A stretch of DNA of 64,000 bases from Pseudomaricurvus hydrocarbonicus (GTDB taxonomy: Bacteria > Pseudomonadota > Gammaproteobacteria > Pseudomonadales > Cellvibrionaceae). Both the position numbers and the translations under genes were made by a program. The notes beneath the pieces were generated by a model, which searched no databases, was not told the DNA's origin, and saw only the letters and a list, made by a program, of their open reading frames with translations. Numbering within the stretch: position 1 is the stretch's first letter; every line of letters begins with the position of its first letter. The DNA lies in the NCBI RefSeq assembly GCF_011602365.1, contig NZ_JAAONZ010000007.1:157272-221271 (forward strand), in the 5' to 3' direction. Shown here piece after piece: positions 1 to 9,174 of the stretch.

Positions 1-1578
1 CAGGTCTTCACCTTTTTCGACGTACATGCCTTCACAGCCGTGACCTCTGGCAATCTCGTCAAAGCGAACGTTCGTACTCCAGTGCACGCCAGGCTCGGTG
101 GTGTTGCCGTGGCCGAAGGTACGCTTGTAGACGCCCACTTCCAGCCCCCAGGCGTTATCCACCGCCACCACGATGACCATAGGCAGATTAAAGCGCTGTA
201 CCACTTCCAACTCAGCAATGTGGTACAGAAACGCGGAGTCACTGGTGGTAAACAGTACCGGACGCTTGCCGCCATCGGCGATAGACGCACCGACCGCGTA
301 AGGCAGGCCTGTACCCAGGCAGCCGAAGTTCTGGTTCCAGATCACATCGCGAGGTTTGCTCTGCAGGTAGGTCCAGGTAAAAATTACGGTACAGCCGCCG
401 TCGCGCACATGAATGGCGTCTTCGGGCATGGCCTTGGTGGCTTCGATAACCCACTGACCGGTGTGTACACGACCGCTTGGGGTGCTGAAATCCTGCTCGG
501 CCAGTGCCGTCAGACGCTGTTTGTCTTCTTTAACCCAGCGTGCCAATTCTGCGTGCTCAGTGCGTGGGCTGTCTTTCAGACCAGCCGACAGCTGAGGCAC
601 AACGGTACGCAGGTCACCGACCAACGGGACGTCGATGGGACGATTCTGGCCAATGGCCTCTGCATCCAACTCAACATAGACCCACTTGCGATCGACGTTG
701 CCTTCTTTCCAGTACATGCCCACACCGTAGTGAACAGGCTCGCCAATCTCGGTACCAATGGCAACAACAACGTCAGATTTGGTGACGATTTCGTTGGCGA
801 CTTCGGAGAACATGTAAGGGAAGGTGCGATCCTCAATGCCTTCAATGAACGCAGTACCACCGGAGGTTTGAATCACCGGGCAGCCCATCAGCTCCGCCAG
901 TTCACGGATTTTCTGACCCGAGCGGGTGCATTGTACTGCGTGGCCTACCAGCAGCACTGGACACTCGGCGTTTTTGATCAGCTCAAGAGCTTTGGCAACC
1001 ATATTGCCATCAGCACCCGGTTCAACCAGACGATAGGATGAAGGCGGCAAAGCAGGCGGTACATCCAGATCTTCAAGAATCACGTTGGATGGGTACTCAA
1101 TGTAAACCGGACCGGGGGTGCCGGACTGACACACACGCAGAGCCTGGCGAATAATCTCGTCAGTCTGATCGGCGTATTCGATCGAAGCACTCCATTTTAC
1201 CGAATTTTTGAACAGAGCTTCCTGCTGAATAAACTGGATACGACCTCGACGGACGCGGCGTTCGGTGATACGGGCGCGCTGCCCACCGATGTAAATCACC
1301 GGAGAGTTTTCCACCAGTGAGTTCATCATAGAGCCGGCATTCAACGCGATACCAGGTCCCAGAGTCGAAATACACACAGCAGGGGTACCGTTCATGCGAG
1401 CGTAAGCTTCCGCCATCATGCCAGCAGCCAGTTCGTGGTGAGGGGTGACCACTGTCCAACCACGTTTTTCCGCAGCGACAAACATGTGGACGAAGTTGGG
1501 ATCAGGGATACCAAAAATTGCCTTGATGCCTTCGGCTTCGAATAGCTCCAGAATACGCTCATAAACTTTTACAGACAT
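1..1578 (-). CDS. Thiamine-pyrophosphate enzyme, acetolactate synthase-like (3' end outside window)
   Basis: I read this frame from the minus strand; it starts at ATG 1578 and is still open at base 1, so at least 526 residues are present. The N-terminal TPP pyrimidine-binding domain carries TPHHELAAGMMAEAYAR, whose Glu (residue 49) is the conserved cofactor-activating glutamate. A central domain and a C-terminal TPP domain follow. In the C-terminal domain the usual GDG that opens the Mg-TPP motif reads SDS (about residue 446), while DNAWGLE fills the downstream NN position. Family members are carboligases, decarboxylases or 2-hydroxyacyl-CoA lyases. It is the last visible gene of a seven-gene catabolic operon, so a C-C bond cleaving or forming step on an acyl-CoA or 2-keto acid is likely, but the substrate is unknown. 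Standard biosynthetic acetolactate synthase is unlikely given the neighbours. Confidence 0.85.
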   Translation of the reverse strand, partial: MSVKVYERILELFEAEGIKAIFGIPDPNFVHMFVAAEKRGWTVVTPHHELAAGMMAEAYARMNGTPAVCISTLGPGIALNAGSMMNSLVENSPVIYIGGQRARITERRVRRGRIQFIQQEALFKNSVKWSASIEYADQTDEIIRQALRVCQSGTPGPVYIEYPSNVILEDLDVPPALPPSSYRLVEPGADGNMVAKALELIKNAECPVLLVGHAVQCTRSGQKIRELAELMGCPVIQTSGGTAFIEGIEDRTFPYMFSEVANEIVTKSDVVVAIGTEIGEPVHYGVGMYWKEGNVDRKWVYVELDAEAIGQNRPIDVPLVGDLRTVVPQLSAGLKDSPRTEHAELARWVKEDKQRLTALAEQDFSTPSGRVHTGQWVIEATKAMPEDAIHVRDGGCTVIFTWTYLQSKPRDVIWNQNFGCLGTGLPYAVGASIADGGKRPVLFTTSDSAFLYHIAELEVVQRFNLPMVIVVAVDNAWGLEVGVYKRTFGHGNTTEPGVHWSTNVRFDEIARGHGCEGMYVEKGEDL

Positions 1579-1692
1579 GATGTTCGCCTCGTAGGTTTTA
1601 TTGTCTAATGATGATCAATAATTTTGTTGTGTTAATTAAAGGTGTTTGTTGTTTAACATTTCATTTCAGGTTTTTGGTTCAGATGATCCTCC

Positions 1693-2490
1693 TCAGCGTC
1701 CCTTCCATTGAGGTTGACGCTTTTCAGAAAAGGCCGTCGGCCCTTCCTGTGCATCTTCACTGTTGTAACAGTATACGGATGCATGCCTGGCCGCTTGCAG
1801 AGCAGCCGAGCGCCCCATTTCGGTAGACAGCATGACGGTTTCCCGAGCCGCCTGTACCGACAGCGGCGCGCCCTCAAGGATCTCTGCGGCCAACTCCAAA
1901 GCCGTGTTCAACAGCGCCTCCGGCTCAGCCAGGCGATTTACCAGGCCAATTTCATAGGCGCGCTGGGCACTGATTGGTTTTCCGGTGAGAAGAATTTCCA
2001 TCATGATTCGCTGGGGAATCATGTGAATTAAGGGTGACGCCCATGGTGAACTTCTACCCACTTTGACTTCGGTCACGGCGAACTTTGCCGTGTGGCTGGC
2101 GACGCAAAGATCACAGGCCTGAGCAATCATCCAGCCACCAGCAAAGGCGACGCCGTTGACGGCAGCAATCGTTGGCTTGGACAATTCGACGGTATCGTAG
2201 GGCAGTGGGAACATATCCCGCGGCGGTACCGTCATACCGGTTTCGACCATTTCTTTGAGGTCGCCGCCAGCACAAAATGCCTTCTCTCCAGAACCGGTGA
2301 GGATGGCAATGCGCAAGGCGTCATTATTTTCAAAACGCTCCCAGGCCACACGCAAACCTTCGCGCACTTCCAGGCTCAGGCAGTTGCGGGTTTCGGGACG
2401 GTTGATGGTGATGATGGCTATGCCGTCATCACGACCGTCAAACAAGACGGCATCCGTCGTTTGAGCGTTAGACCATTGAGTCTTAGACAT
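1693..2490 (-). CDS. Enoyl-CoA hydratase/isomerase family protein (crotonase fold)
   Basis: This 265-residue protein starts at ATG 2490 (MSKTQWSN); the open frame runs further upstream but only inside the neighbouring gene. The crotonase oxyanion-hole motif FCAGGDLKEM lies near residue 70 and VAFAGGWMIAQACDL near 115. Of the two catalytic glutamates of classic enoyl-CoA hydratase, the second is present (TEVKVG) but the first position reads Met, so simple hydration is doubtful; an isomerase, lyase or thioesterase-like activity is possible. The C-terminal AFSEKRQPQWKGR tail is typical of the family. Its start codon overlaps the stop codon of the upstream CoA-transferase gene by one base (TGATG), which points to translational coupling within the operon. 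Confidence 0.9.
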   Translation of the reverse strand: MSKTQWSNAQTTDAVLFDGRDDGIAIITINRPETRNCLSLEVREGLRVAWERFENNDALRIAILTGSGEKAFCAGGDLKEMVETGMTVPPRDMFPLPYDTVELSKPTIAAVNGVAFAGGWMIAQACDLCVASHTAKFAVTEVKVGRSSPWASPLIHMIPQRIMMEILLTGKPISAQRAYEIGLVNRLAEPEALLNTALELAAEILEGAPLSVQAARETVMLSTEMGRSAALQAARHASVYCYNSEDAQEGPTAFSEKRQPQWKGR

Positions 2491-3761
2491 CAAAAACCTC
2501 TCTGTTGAATAATGTGAGCTTCCCGCGACAGCGCTTCCTGAAAATCCGGGTGGGCAATGGCGATCAGGCGGCGGGTTCGCTCCGCCAGTGATTGGCCTTT
2601 CAGTTCCGCAGCGCCAAATTCTGTCACAATCACATCCACATCGGTGCGAGCCGTGGTGACCGGGCCGGACAGGGCGACGGTAATGCGGCTGATGCTGCCG
2701 CCTTTGGCGGTGGCTGGCAGTGCGATGATGGCATGGCCGCCCGGTGAGCGTGCGCCGGCGCGGACGAAATCCACCTGGCCGCCGGTGCCGCCCATATAAG
2801 CTGCACCGCTCTGTTCGGCATTTACCTGACCGGTTAAATCCACTTCCATGGCCGAGTTGATGGTCACCAGCTTGTCGAGTTGCGCCAGCACCGCAGCGTC
2901 GTGGGTGTAGGAGGTGCGGCACATACGCATCAAGGGGTTGCGATCGGCCCAGTCGTACAGTCGCTGGGTTCCGATCAAGGCGCCATTGATGGATACACCG
3001 GTATCAATTTTTTTGCGGGCATTGGTGATCACGCCAGCTTCCACCAGCTCCACCAGGCCGTCCCCCAGCATACCGGAGTGAACGCCTAAATCTTTGCGGT
3101 CGTGCAACAATCGTAAAATGGCATCCGGTACCGCGCCAACGCCGGTTTGGATGACGGAGCCATCTTCAAAGTATTCGGCGGCATGGCGGGCGATGGCTTC
3201 ATCCAGTTCGGAGATCTTGGCTGCAAGAACCTGAACCGGTGTGCGTGATACCTGCACGGCGCAATCAATTTGAGAGGAATGGATGTGTTCACCATTGCTG
3301 AACGGCACCTGGTCATTGACTTCGGCAATGACGACGCGGGCTTTATCGACCGCTGCCAGCACATAATCACTGATCAATCCGAGACTGTGATTGCCGTTTG
3401 CATCGGCAGGACTTACCTGAATAAACGCCACATCGCAGGGCATGATGCCGGCCTCAATCATCGGCGCCACCTGGCTCACATGACAGGGGATGATGCCAAG
3501 CTTGTGCACTTTGGTCAGTGCCCGCAAGGCACCGATGGCACCCATACTGAACAGTGAGAAACTGTCTGTGCTCTCCGGGGTAAATAATCCGGAGAAGCTG
3601 GTGGCAATAAACGCAGACAGGTTACCGATAGCGCTGCCCTGGGCAATCAACGCTTCCACCAGCGTGGTGGGTTCGCCACAAGCCTGGCCCATGACGATAT
3701 GATCGCCGGAGCGCAAAAATTGACTCAGTTCCAGTTGCTCGATAGTGGTATTGATGGTCAT
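2490..3761 (-). CDS. Acetyl-CoA hydrolase/transferase family protein (Cat1-like CoA transferase)
   Basis: This protein of 423 residues matches the acetyl-CoA hydrolase/transferase family (4-hydroxybutyrate, succinate or itaconate CoA transferases). Visible marks are SVIQTGVGAVPDAILRLL in the middle, AMEVDLTGQVNAEQ with the glutamate expected to form the CoA thioester, a glycine-rich GGTGGQVDFVRGA-like stretch, and the C-terminal TEFGAAELKGQSLAER. Members move CoA between carboxylic acids in the cytosol. It lies between a CitE-type lyase and a crotonase, the grouping seen in itaconate-type dicarboxylate catabolism, although an itaconyl-CoA hydratase of MaoC type is absent from this operon. The natural acid is not predictable here. 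Confidence 0.9.
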   Translation of the reverse strand: MTINTTIEQLELSQFLRSGDHIVMGQACGEPTTLVEALIAQGSAIGNLSAFIATSFSGLFTPESTDSFSLFSMGAIGALRALTKVHKLGIIPCHVSQVAPMIEAGIMPCDVAFIQVSPADANGNHSLGLISDYVLAAVDKARVVIAEVNDQVPFSNGEHIHSSQIDCAVQVSRTPVQVLAAKISELDEAIARHAAEYFEDGSVIQTGVGAVPDAILRLLHDRKDLGVHSGMLGDGLVELVEAGVITNARKKIDTGVSINGALIGTQRLYDWADRNPLMRMCRTSYTHDAAVLAQLDKLVTINSAMEVDLTGQVNAEQSGAAYMGGTGGQVDFVRAGARSPGGHAIIALPATAKGGSISRITVALSGPVTTARTDVDVIVTEFGAAELKGQSLAERTRRLIAIAHPDFQEALSREAHIIQQRGF

Positions 3762-3790
3762 TGGTTATTTACCTGTTACCCGCGGGTCCA

Positions 3791-4687
3791 TTACTGACTG
3801 ACGGATTGCTTCAGCGCCAGCAGAGCCTGGGCGCGGGCAAGATGAGGTCGATCCAGCATGGCCCCTTTGTAGCCGATGGTACCGACACCCGGGTTGGCTG
3901 CAAATAAATCCACAATTTCCCGAGCGGCCACAAACTCTTCTGCGGATGGCGTAAAGGCTTCGTTAATCACGTCAACCTGGGCCGGATGAATCGCCAACAT
4001 GCCGCGGTAACCGTCACGACGGACTTTCTCGGCGCGTTTGCGCAGGCCGTCCAGATCGCGGAAGTCGCCCTGAATGGTTTCAATCGGAGCCACGTGTGCC
4101 GCGGCGGCACCGAGCAGGCACATGCTGCGCGCCAGTTCATAGGTAAAGCTATAGCTGCCGTCGGGGTTACGATTTTCACTGGCGCCAATGGCGTCAGCCA
4201 GATCTTCGGCACCCCAGGTCATAGCAACCACGCGCGGGGCACCGGCGTATGTACCAGTGGTGAACATGCCTTCAGCGGTTTCCGTGACCAATACGATGAC
4301 TTTGGTGGAACCCTGCTCAATACCGGCGGCCACTTCGAGAATGGTCAGGTAATGGTTCAGGACTTCCACATCCTGGCGGCCATATGCCTTGGGCAACATG
4401 ATGCCGCCGGGCCGGGCAGCTACCACGGCGGCCAGATCTTCCAGGGCGTAGGGGCCATCCAATGGATTGATGCGAACCCACAAGCGTTTTCTGGCGGCTT
4501 CCGGTTGTGCCTTCAGGAAAGCGGGCACCATCGCGCGGGCGGTGGCTTTTTCCGATTCGGCCACGGCATCTTCCAGATCGAAGATTACAATATCCGCATT
4601 GCCTGCTGTGGCTTTTTCCATTTTTCGTTCGCTGTCGCCTGGTGCAAATAACCAGGAGCGTGCGTTGAAGCTGTCTTCACTTGCCAT
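3791..4687 (-). CDS. HpcH/HpaI aldolase / citrate lyase beta-like (CitE) acyl-CoA lyase
   Basis: I place the start at ATG 4687 (MASEDSFNARSW); a longer frame exists only through a TTG, and an AGGA motif sits about nine bases before the ATG. The 298-residue protein shows the CitE pattern: SWLFAPGDSERKMEKA at the N-terminus, ADIVIFDLEDAVAESEKATA with the metal-binding acidic residues near residue 45, RINPLDG, and MTWGAEDLADAIG near 165. Relatives cleave or form malyl-CoA, citramalyl-CoA or similar 3-hydroxyacyl-CoA esters in a Mg-dependent aldol reaction. In this operon it is the obvious candidate for the final cleavage step giving acetyl-CoA or a keto acid. Confidence 0.9.
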   Translation of the reverse strand: MASEDSFNARSWLFAPGDSERKMEKATAGNADIVIFDLEDAVAESEKATARAMVPAFLKAQPEAARKRLWVRINPLDGPYALEDLAAVVAARPGGIMLPKAYGRQDVEVLNHYLTILEVAAGIEQGSTKVIVLVTETAEGMFTTGTYAGAPRVVAMTWGAEDLADAIGASENRNPDGSYSFTYELARSMCLLGAAAAHVAPIETIQGDFRDLDGLRKRAEKVRRDGYRGMLAIHPAQVDVINEAFTPSAEEFVAAREIVDLFAANPGVGTIGYKGAMLDRPHLARAQALLALKQSVSQ

Positions 4688-4775
4688 TGTTCGCAATCCT
4701 ATTCTCAATGAGCCTGTAGGTTAAATCGGTGCTGTCGTTAAACCCGACAGTGCCTCAAACCGGTAGCGCTATTAA

Positions 4776-5951
4776 TTAATACGATTTTGGCAGCCCCAGT
4801 ACCTGTTCTGCCAAAAAGTTCAGAATCATGTGTGGGCTCACCGGCGCTGTACGCGGAATCAGAACTTCCCGCAGGTAGCGCTCCACGTGGTATTCCTGCG
4901 CATAGCCCATACCGCCCAGTGTCAACATGGCGGTGTGGCAGGCCTCAAAGCCGGCTTCGGCGGCCAGGTATTTACCGGCATTGGCTTCAACGCCACAGTC
5001 TTTGCCGGCATCAAACATATTGGCCGCTTTCATCACCATCAGATTGGCGGCTTCCACTTGAGCCCAGCATTTAGCCAGCGGGTGTTGAATGCCCTGGTTC
5101 ATGCCGATAGGGCGGTCAAACACCACGCGCTCCTGGGCGTATTGAGCGGCACGGTTAATGGCCACACGGCCCAGACCAATCGCTTCAGCGCCGAGCAGGA
5201 TACGCTCCGGGTTCAGGCCTTTTAAAATAATTTTAAAACCCTGGCCCTCTTCGCCGATGCGATCCTCTTCGGGGATGAACAGGTCATTGATGAACAGCAT
5301 ATTGGAGCCCACTGCGTGACGTCCCATCTTGGGAATCAGGCGGGTTTCAATTTTGCTGCGATCCAGGTCAGTAAAGAACAGCGACAGACCGTCGGTTTTC
5401 TTTTTGCAGTCTTCCAGTGGCGTAGTGCGTGCCAGCAACATCATCTTGTCGGCCACGTGGGCGTTGGTGATCCAGATTTTATCGCCATTCACCCGGTATC
5501 CACCGTCGACTTTATCAGCACGGGTTTTTAGTTTGGTCGTATCAAGACCGACGTTCGGCTCGGTGACGGCAAAACACATTTTATGCTCCCCGGACAGTAC
5601 CGGTGGAATCATTCGTTGTTGTTGCTCTTCGGTGCCAAATAAAGCAATCGGTTCAAGACTGAACACCGGACCATGGATGGTTGATGCTCCTGTCATGCCG
5701 GCGCCGGATTCAGCCACCGCCTGCATCATCACAGCCGCTTCGGTAATGCCAAGTCCGGCACCGCCGACGCTTTCTGGCATGGCAATGCCCAACCAGCCGG
5801 CATCGGCCATAGACTTGTAAAAATCGTGGCACACTTCGCCTGAGCGATCGTGTTCAAGCCAATAATCGTCCGAAAACTGGGAACAGTGTTTTAAAACCGC
5901 TTCTCGAATATTCTGCTGATCTTCGGTAAGAGAAAAATTCAAGATCTTCAT
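4776..5951 (-). CDS. Acyl-CoA dehydrogenase (FAD)
   Basis: The first ATG in the frame is at 5951 (MKILNFSLTEDQQNIREAV), giving 391 residues, the usual length of the family. The FAD and substrate-binding signature CFAVTEPNVGLDTTKLKT is present near residue 125, KIWITNAHVADKMMLL near 160, and LGGMGYAQEYHVERYLREV near 350. The canonical IYEGT segment that carries the catalytic base in many acyl-CoA dehydrogenases is replaced by IPRTAPVSPHMIL, so the base may sit elsewhere. The protein would desaturate the CoA thioester made by the adjacent CoA transferases and pass electrons to ETF. Its ribosome site is weak: GAGG directly abuts the ATG. Confidence 0.9.
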   Translation of the reverse strand: MKILNFSLTEDQQNIREAVLKHCSQFSDDYWLEHDRSGEVCHDFYKSMADAGWLGIAMPESVGGAGLGITEAAVMMQAVAESGAGMTGASTIHGPVFSLEPIALFGTEEQQQRMIPPVLSGEHKMCFAVTEPNVGLDTTKLKTRADKVDGGYRVNGDKIWITNAHVADKMMLLARTTPLEDCKKKTDGLSLFFTDLDRSKIETRLIPKMGRHAVGSNMLFINDLFIPEEDRIGEEGQGFKIILKGLNPERILLGAEAIGLGRVAINRAAQYAQERVVFDRPIGMNQGIQHPLAKCWAQVEAANLMVMKAANMFDAGKDCGVEANAGKYLAAEAGFEACHTAMLTLGGMGYAQEYHVERYLREVLIPRTAPVSPHMILNFLAEQVLGLPKSY

Positions 5952-6084
5952 CCTCAATAAAATGTCGTAAATGCTGCCGTTTAATGACTGGTGTAGGTCA
6001 TAGTAAACCGGCGAATTAATTAGGGCTGTTGCCAAAACTGTGTTTTAGGCATTTGCAATGCCTCCTGTGGACACCTTGGGCTTC

Positions 6085-7239
6085 TTATAACGCGTCGCTA
6101 GCTTGCTCCAGCTCATCCAGTATTTGCTGAGTGTGATCCCCCAGGCCAGGTGCAGGGCCATGAACCCGTCCGGGGGTCTCGGAAAACCAGGTCGGTACGC
6201 CCGGGAATCGAACTTTTCCTGCCGGTGTTTCAACCGTTTCAAAAAAGCCAACGGCATTTAAGTGTGGGTTGTCGAATAATTCATCCGGCGTGCGCAACGG
6301 TGCTGCAGGGATACCCAACTTGCGCAACAGATCGAGCCATTCCTGTGTGGTGCGTTCCTTGAAGGTCTCACCCAACAAACCGTAAACTTTATTGATTTGG
6401 CGGGCGCGCTGTTCCAGTGTGGTAAATTCATCACTGGCCCAGTCGGGCTTCACAGCATCCACAAACAGACTCCAGTGTTTGTCGTTGTAAACCAGAGCCG
6501 AGATGTGACCGTCTTTGGTTTCGTAAGGGCGACGGTTGGGAGCAACGGCGCGGTGGTAGTGCGCTGGGCCAATGGGCGGGTCGAAGATTGCCTGATTGGC
6601 GTGTTCAACGAGCATGAACGACGCCATGGTTTCAAACATGCCCACTTCCACTTCCTGGCCTTCACCGGTTCGTTCGCGGTGAAAGAGAGCCATCATGGTG
6701 GCATAGAGAACGGTCAGGCCTGCAACCTTGTCTGCCATGATGGTGCCGATGTAATTGGCTTCGCCGGTGAGCAATTGTTGTACCGCAGGCAAGCCGCACT
6801 CCGCCTGAATGGTGTCATCATAGGCGGGCAGGTCAGCGTCCGGACCATTGCGGCCATAGCCGTAGCAATTGGTGTAAATAATTGAGGGGTTAATGGCGCT
6901 GACGTTGTCATAGCAGAAGCCCAGCTTGGCAATCGCTTTAGCGCGCATCGAATGGATAAAGACATCGGCTGTTTCAATCAGCTTGCGCAGAGTTGCTTTG
7001 CCTTCTTCTTCGCGGAGATCCAGGGTGATGCTGCGTTTGCCACGGTTAACATTGATAAATACACCGCTCATTGCAGGCTCAACACCCACAGAAACAAAAC
7101 GGGTGGGATCGCCAGCAGGCGGTTCAATTTTAATGACGTTAGCGCCCATGTCTGCCATGATTTGGGTGCTGTAAGGCCCCATCACCATGGACGTGAGATC
7201 GACAACCGTTACACCCGACAGTGGGCCTGTTTTTTTCAC
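6085..7239 (-). CDS. CaiB/BaiF family (class III) CoA transferase
   Basis: The 384-residue protein begins MKKTGPLSGVTVVDLTSMV and carries class III CoA-transferase marks: GPYSTQIMADMGANVIKIEP near residue 20, DPTRFVSVG, and LPAYDDTIQAECGL near 140, whose first Asp after Tyr is the expected catalytic aspartate that forms the acyl anhydride. HRERTGEGQEVEVGMFET and the C-terminal GLGDHTQQILDEL are also typical. It would activate a carboxylic acid with CoA taken from succinyl-CoA or another donor. It follows the Rieske gene closely and probably acts on the acid that the oxygenase helps to generate. It differs from the second CaiB protein at 53319. Confidence 0.93.
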   Translation of the reverse strand: MKKTGPLSGVTVVDLTSMVMGPYSTQIMADMGANVIKIEPPAGDPTRFVSVGVEPAMSGVFINVNRGKRSITLDLREEEGKATLRKLIETADVFIHSMRAKAIAKLGFCYDNVSAINPSIIYTNCYGYGRNGPDADLPAYDDTIQAECGLPAVQQLLTGEANYIGTIMADKVAGLTVLYATMMALFHRERTGEGQEVEVGMFETMASFMLVEHANQAIFDPPIGPAHYHRAVAPNRRPYETKDGHISALVYNDKHWSLFVDAVKPDWASDEFTTLEQRARQINKVYGLLGETFKERTTQEWLDLLRKLGIPAAPLRTPDELFDNPHLNAVGFFETVETPAGKVRFPGVPTWFSETPGRVHGPAPGLGDHTQQILDELEQASDAL

Positions 7240-7314
7240 GCGTCTTAACTCCGCTAGAGTAAGGAATGTTCCTGGTTTTTATATTGAATGAACGGGGATG
7301 TGCTCCCCGTCATT

Positions 7315-8682
7315 TCATTTTTTCAGCTTATGCAGCTCACCGGTCCCCATGTACTCGGCCAGATTGCGATGCAGGTTGGCGGTACTGCGCTCCATGTAAG
7401 GGTTGGGTTTGGGACCCGTGAAGCCCATTGACTTCATGCCCTGCTGTACCGCTGCCATGTTGGAAAAATCCTGCGACAGTACGTAACACCAGTCTTCTTC
7501 GGTCGCTTCACCAAACTGCCATTGGGTGTCTGGCTCCTCACCTTCAGGAAACAATTCATACACGGCGGCTTCGAAAATACATTTGTTCGGATCATCGCCG
7601 TAAGGACGAGCGCTGTAACACAGCATATTGTTGACTGCATGGCCAATTTGGAAATTCGGGAAAATCTGCCAGGCGGTGCCGCTTTTACCCACGTGCGCGG
7701 GATCCACTTCTGGCCAGAACACTCCGCGTGCTTCGTCATCTTTACGGGCAGAGCTGAGCCAGTGTTGCAGCACTTCGCCGGGAGGTGTGCCTTCAGGTAA
7801 TTCATCTTTTAGACGCAGGGCCGCATCCACCAAAGTTTGAGTGGTATTGGTATTGGCTTTTTCCCAGGTGTAGACCTGCATTTCTGCCGTAGAAATACGC
7901 GGGTCTGCGTTGGTACCCAGACGCAGCTTGGCGGACTGGTTTTGGTCCATGTTTTTAGGCGCTTCATAACCAATATTGCTGTGCTTGCCGTGGGCTTTTG
8001 CCCAGCCACGAAACTCGCCGTATTTGTTGAATTCCGGGTGTGTTTGCTGAACGTGATAGGTTTCGTTGAACGCTTCCAAGGCCACTTTCCAGTTACAATC
8101 AAACACGCCCCATTTGCGCCAGCGGTAGCGCATGTTCTGCAGCTGGAAAGGTTCCAGCATTTCCGGAACCGGATTGAGGTAGTCGCTCAGTGGCTCACAG
8201 TCCGAATTCAGATTGATCCAGATCCAGCCACCCCAGGTATCCAGTTTGACTTCGTTCAGGTCGCTGCAGCCATCCAGCGCCCCATTCCAATCGTCTTGAT
8301 TGCCGATGTGAGTATTTTTTCCGTCCGGTCCAAAGCGCCAGCCGTGGTAGGCACAAATGAATTGAGCACGTTTACCGCGTGCGTTTCGCTCACCTTTAGG
8401 AGTATCGACCAGGCGGCGACCACGGTGAGGGCAGACATTATGAAACGCCTGGATCGTGTCGGGACCAGAGCGGACGATGATGACGGAATCGTCTTTGATG
8501 TCGTAGGTGATGTAGTTGCCAACTTCCGGAATTTCTTCCACGCGGCCGACCTGCAACCAGACTTTACGCCACAGGTTGTCACGCTCTGCGCGGGCGTAGT
8601 CCTCAGATATGTAGGCATCGACGTTATAAGTTGCAGCTTCAGTCAATTCTTCTACGGTTTCGATAATGTTGTTGTCGCTCAT
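7315..8682 (-). CDS. Rieske non-heme iron oxygenase, terminal oxygenase (alpha) subunit
   Basis: This protein of 455 residues has the Rieske 2Fe-2S motif CPHRGRR (Cys84, His86) and CAYHGWRF (Cys110, His113), then the mononuclear iron site AFNETYHVQQTHPE with His210 and His215. The C-terminal catalytic domain follows. Such enzymes mono- or dihydroxylate aromatic rings, quaternary amines or other unactivated carbons using electrons from a reductase. No ferredoxin, reductase or beta subunit gene is adjacent, so a shared redox partner must be elsewhere. It is the first gene of the minus-strand operon and faces the GntR regulator across a promoter region rich in operator-like palindromes. Confidence 0.93.
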   Translation of the reverse strand: MSDNNIIETVEELTEAATYNVDAYISEDYARAERDNLWRKVWLQVGRVEEIPEVGNYITYDIKDDSVIIVRSGPDTIQAFHNVCPHRGRRLVDTPKGERNARGKRAQFICAYHGWRFGPDGKNTHIGNQDDWNGALDGCSDLNEVKLDTWGGWIWINLNSDCEPLSDYLNPVPEMLEPFQLQNMRYRWRKWGVFDCNWKVALEAFNETYHVQQTHPEFNKYGEFRGWAKAHGKHSNIGYEAPKNMDQNQSAKLRLGTNADPRISTAEMQVYTWEKANTNTTQTLVDAALRLKDELPEGTPPGEVLQHWLSSARKDDEARGVFWPEVDPAHVGKSGTAWQIFPNFQIGHAVNNMLCYSARPYGDDPNKCIFEAAVYELFPEGEEPDTQWQFGEATEEDWCYVLSQDFSNMAAVQQGMKSMGFTGPKPNPYMERSTANLHRNLAEYMGTGELHKLKK

Positions 8683-8818
8683 CTCATCCTCACTCTGCTT
8701 GTTATTTCAAACGGTGGAGCCCAACCCAGACCAATCTGCTGTGACGTTATCAGGCCGTTGTAAAATTCTGTTCTGATACCAGCCGTTGTCCACGAAAATC
8801 TGAGTTCAAAATCCTGAT

Positions 8819-8830
8819 ATGTCCGGACAT
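8819..8830. promoter_or_regulatory. Operator-like palindrome ATGTCCGGACAT
   Basis: A perfect 12-bp palindrome in the divergent region between the Rieske operon and the GntR gene. Its core TGTCCGGACA recurs with small changes at 8899, 9103 and 9178. It lies about 140 bases upstream of the Rieske start, compatible with promoter control. Binding by the adjacent GntR protein is an inference from position and repetition. Confidence 0.55.
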
Positions 8831-8894
8831 GGATACTCTCACAAGTGTGCCTGTCATGCTATACACCAGTGTTGATTTATTGAATTTATTTTCA

Positions 8895-8910
8895 ATTTGT
8901 ACGGACAAAT
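8895..8910. promoter_or_regulatory. Operator-like palindrome, core TGTACGGACA
   Basis: ATTTGT and ACAAAT arms are perfect inverted repeats around a central ACGG. The core is identical to that at 9178 and shares the TGT-N-CGGACA pattern with the 8819 site. This fits the dyads bound by GntR-family dimers. Confidence 0.55.
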
Positions 8911-9102
8911 GGCAAGGGTGTTTTTACGAAGGTAGAGTCTTTAAAGCTGGCGTCCATCGTTGGAGTAATATGATAATTTGTCTCTTTTTAACCGTTTAGG
9001 CTGAATTGTAGACTGTTTTGGGTGGTTTAGCTGAATAAATAGACCAATTAAGTGGCTGAGTTGACGCTAAAGTCGGATGTTTCTGTAGGGTGATTCGCAA
9101 TA

Positions 9103-9112
9103 TGTCCGAACA
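9103..9112. promoter_or_regulatory. Degenerate operator-like site TGTCCGAACA
   Basis: One mismatch from the 8819 core. It is about 240 bases upstream of the GntR start codon. Taken alone it would be weak; it is listed because three better copies lie within 300 bases. Confidence 0.4.
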
Positions 9113-9174
9113 ACAGATGAAGAATATGTTTGTTGTAAAAGTGTTTGAGGGTATGCTGGTTCACTAGAATGGTT

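Noticed and set aside
40..1041. Plus-strand 333-codon frame
   Set aside because: It is antisense to the clear TPP enzyme gene and has no family motif; open only by codon bias.
2490..4687. Assignment to the itaconate degradation pathway
   Set aside because: A Cat1-like transferase and CitE-type lyase fit, but the MaoC-type itaconyl-CoA hydratase is not in this operon and the Rieske genes are unexplained.
7837..8763. Plus-strand 308-codon frame opposite the Rieske gene
   Set aside because: Antisense shadow; the minus strand encodes intact iron-binding motifs.
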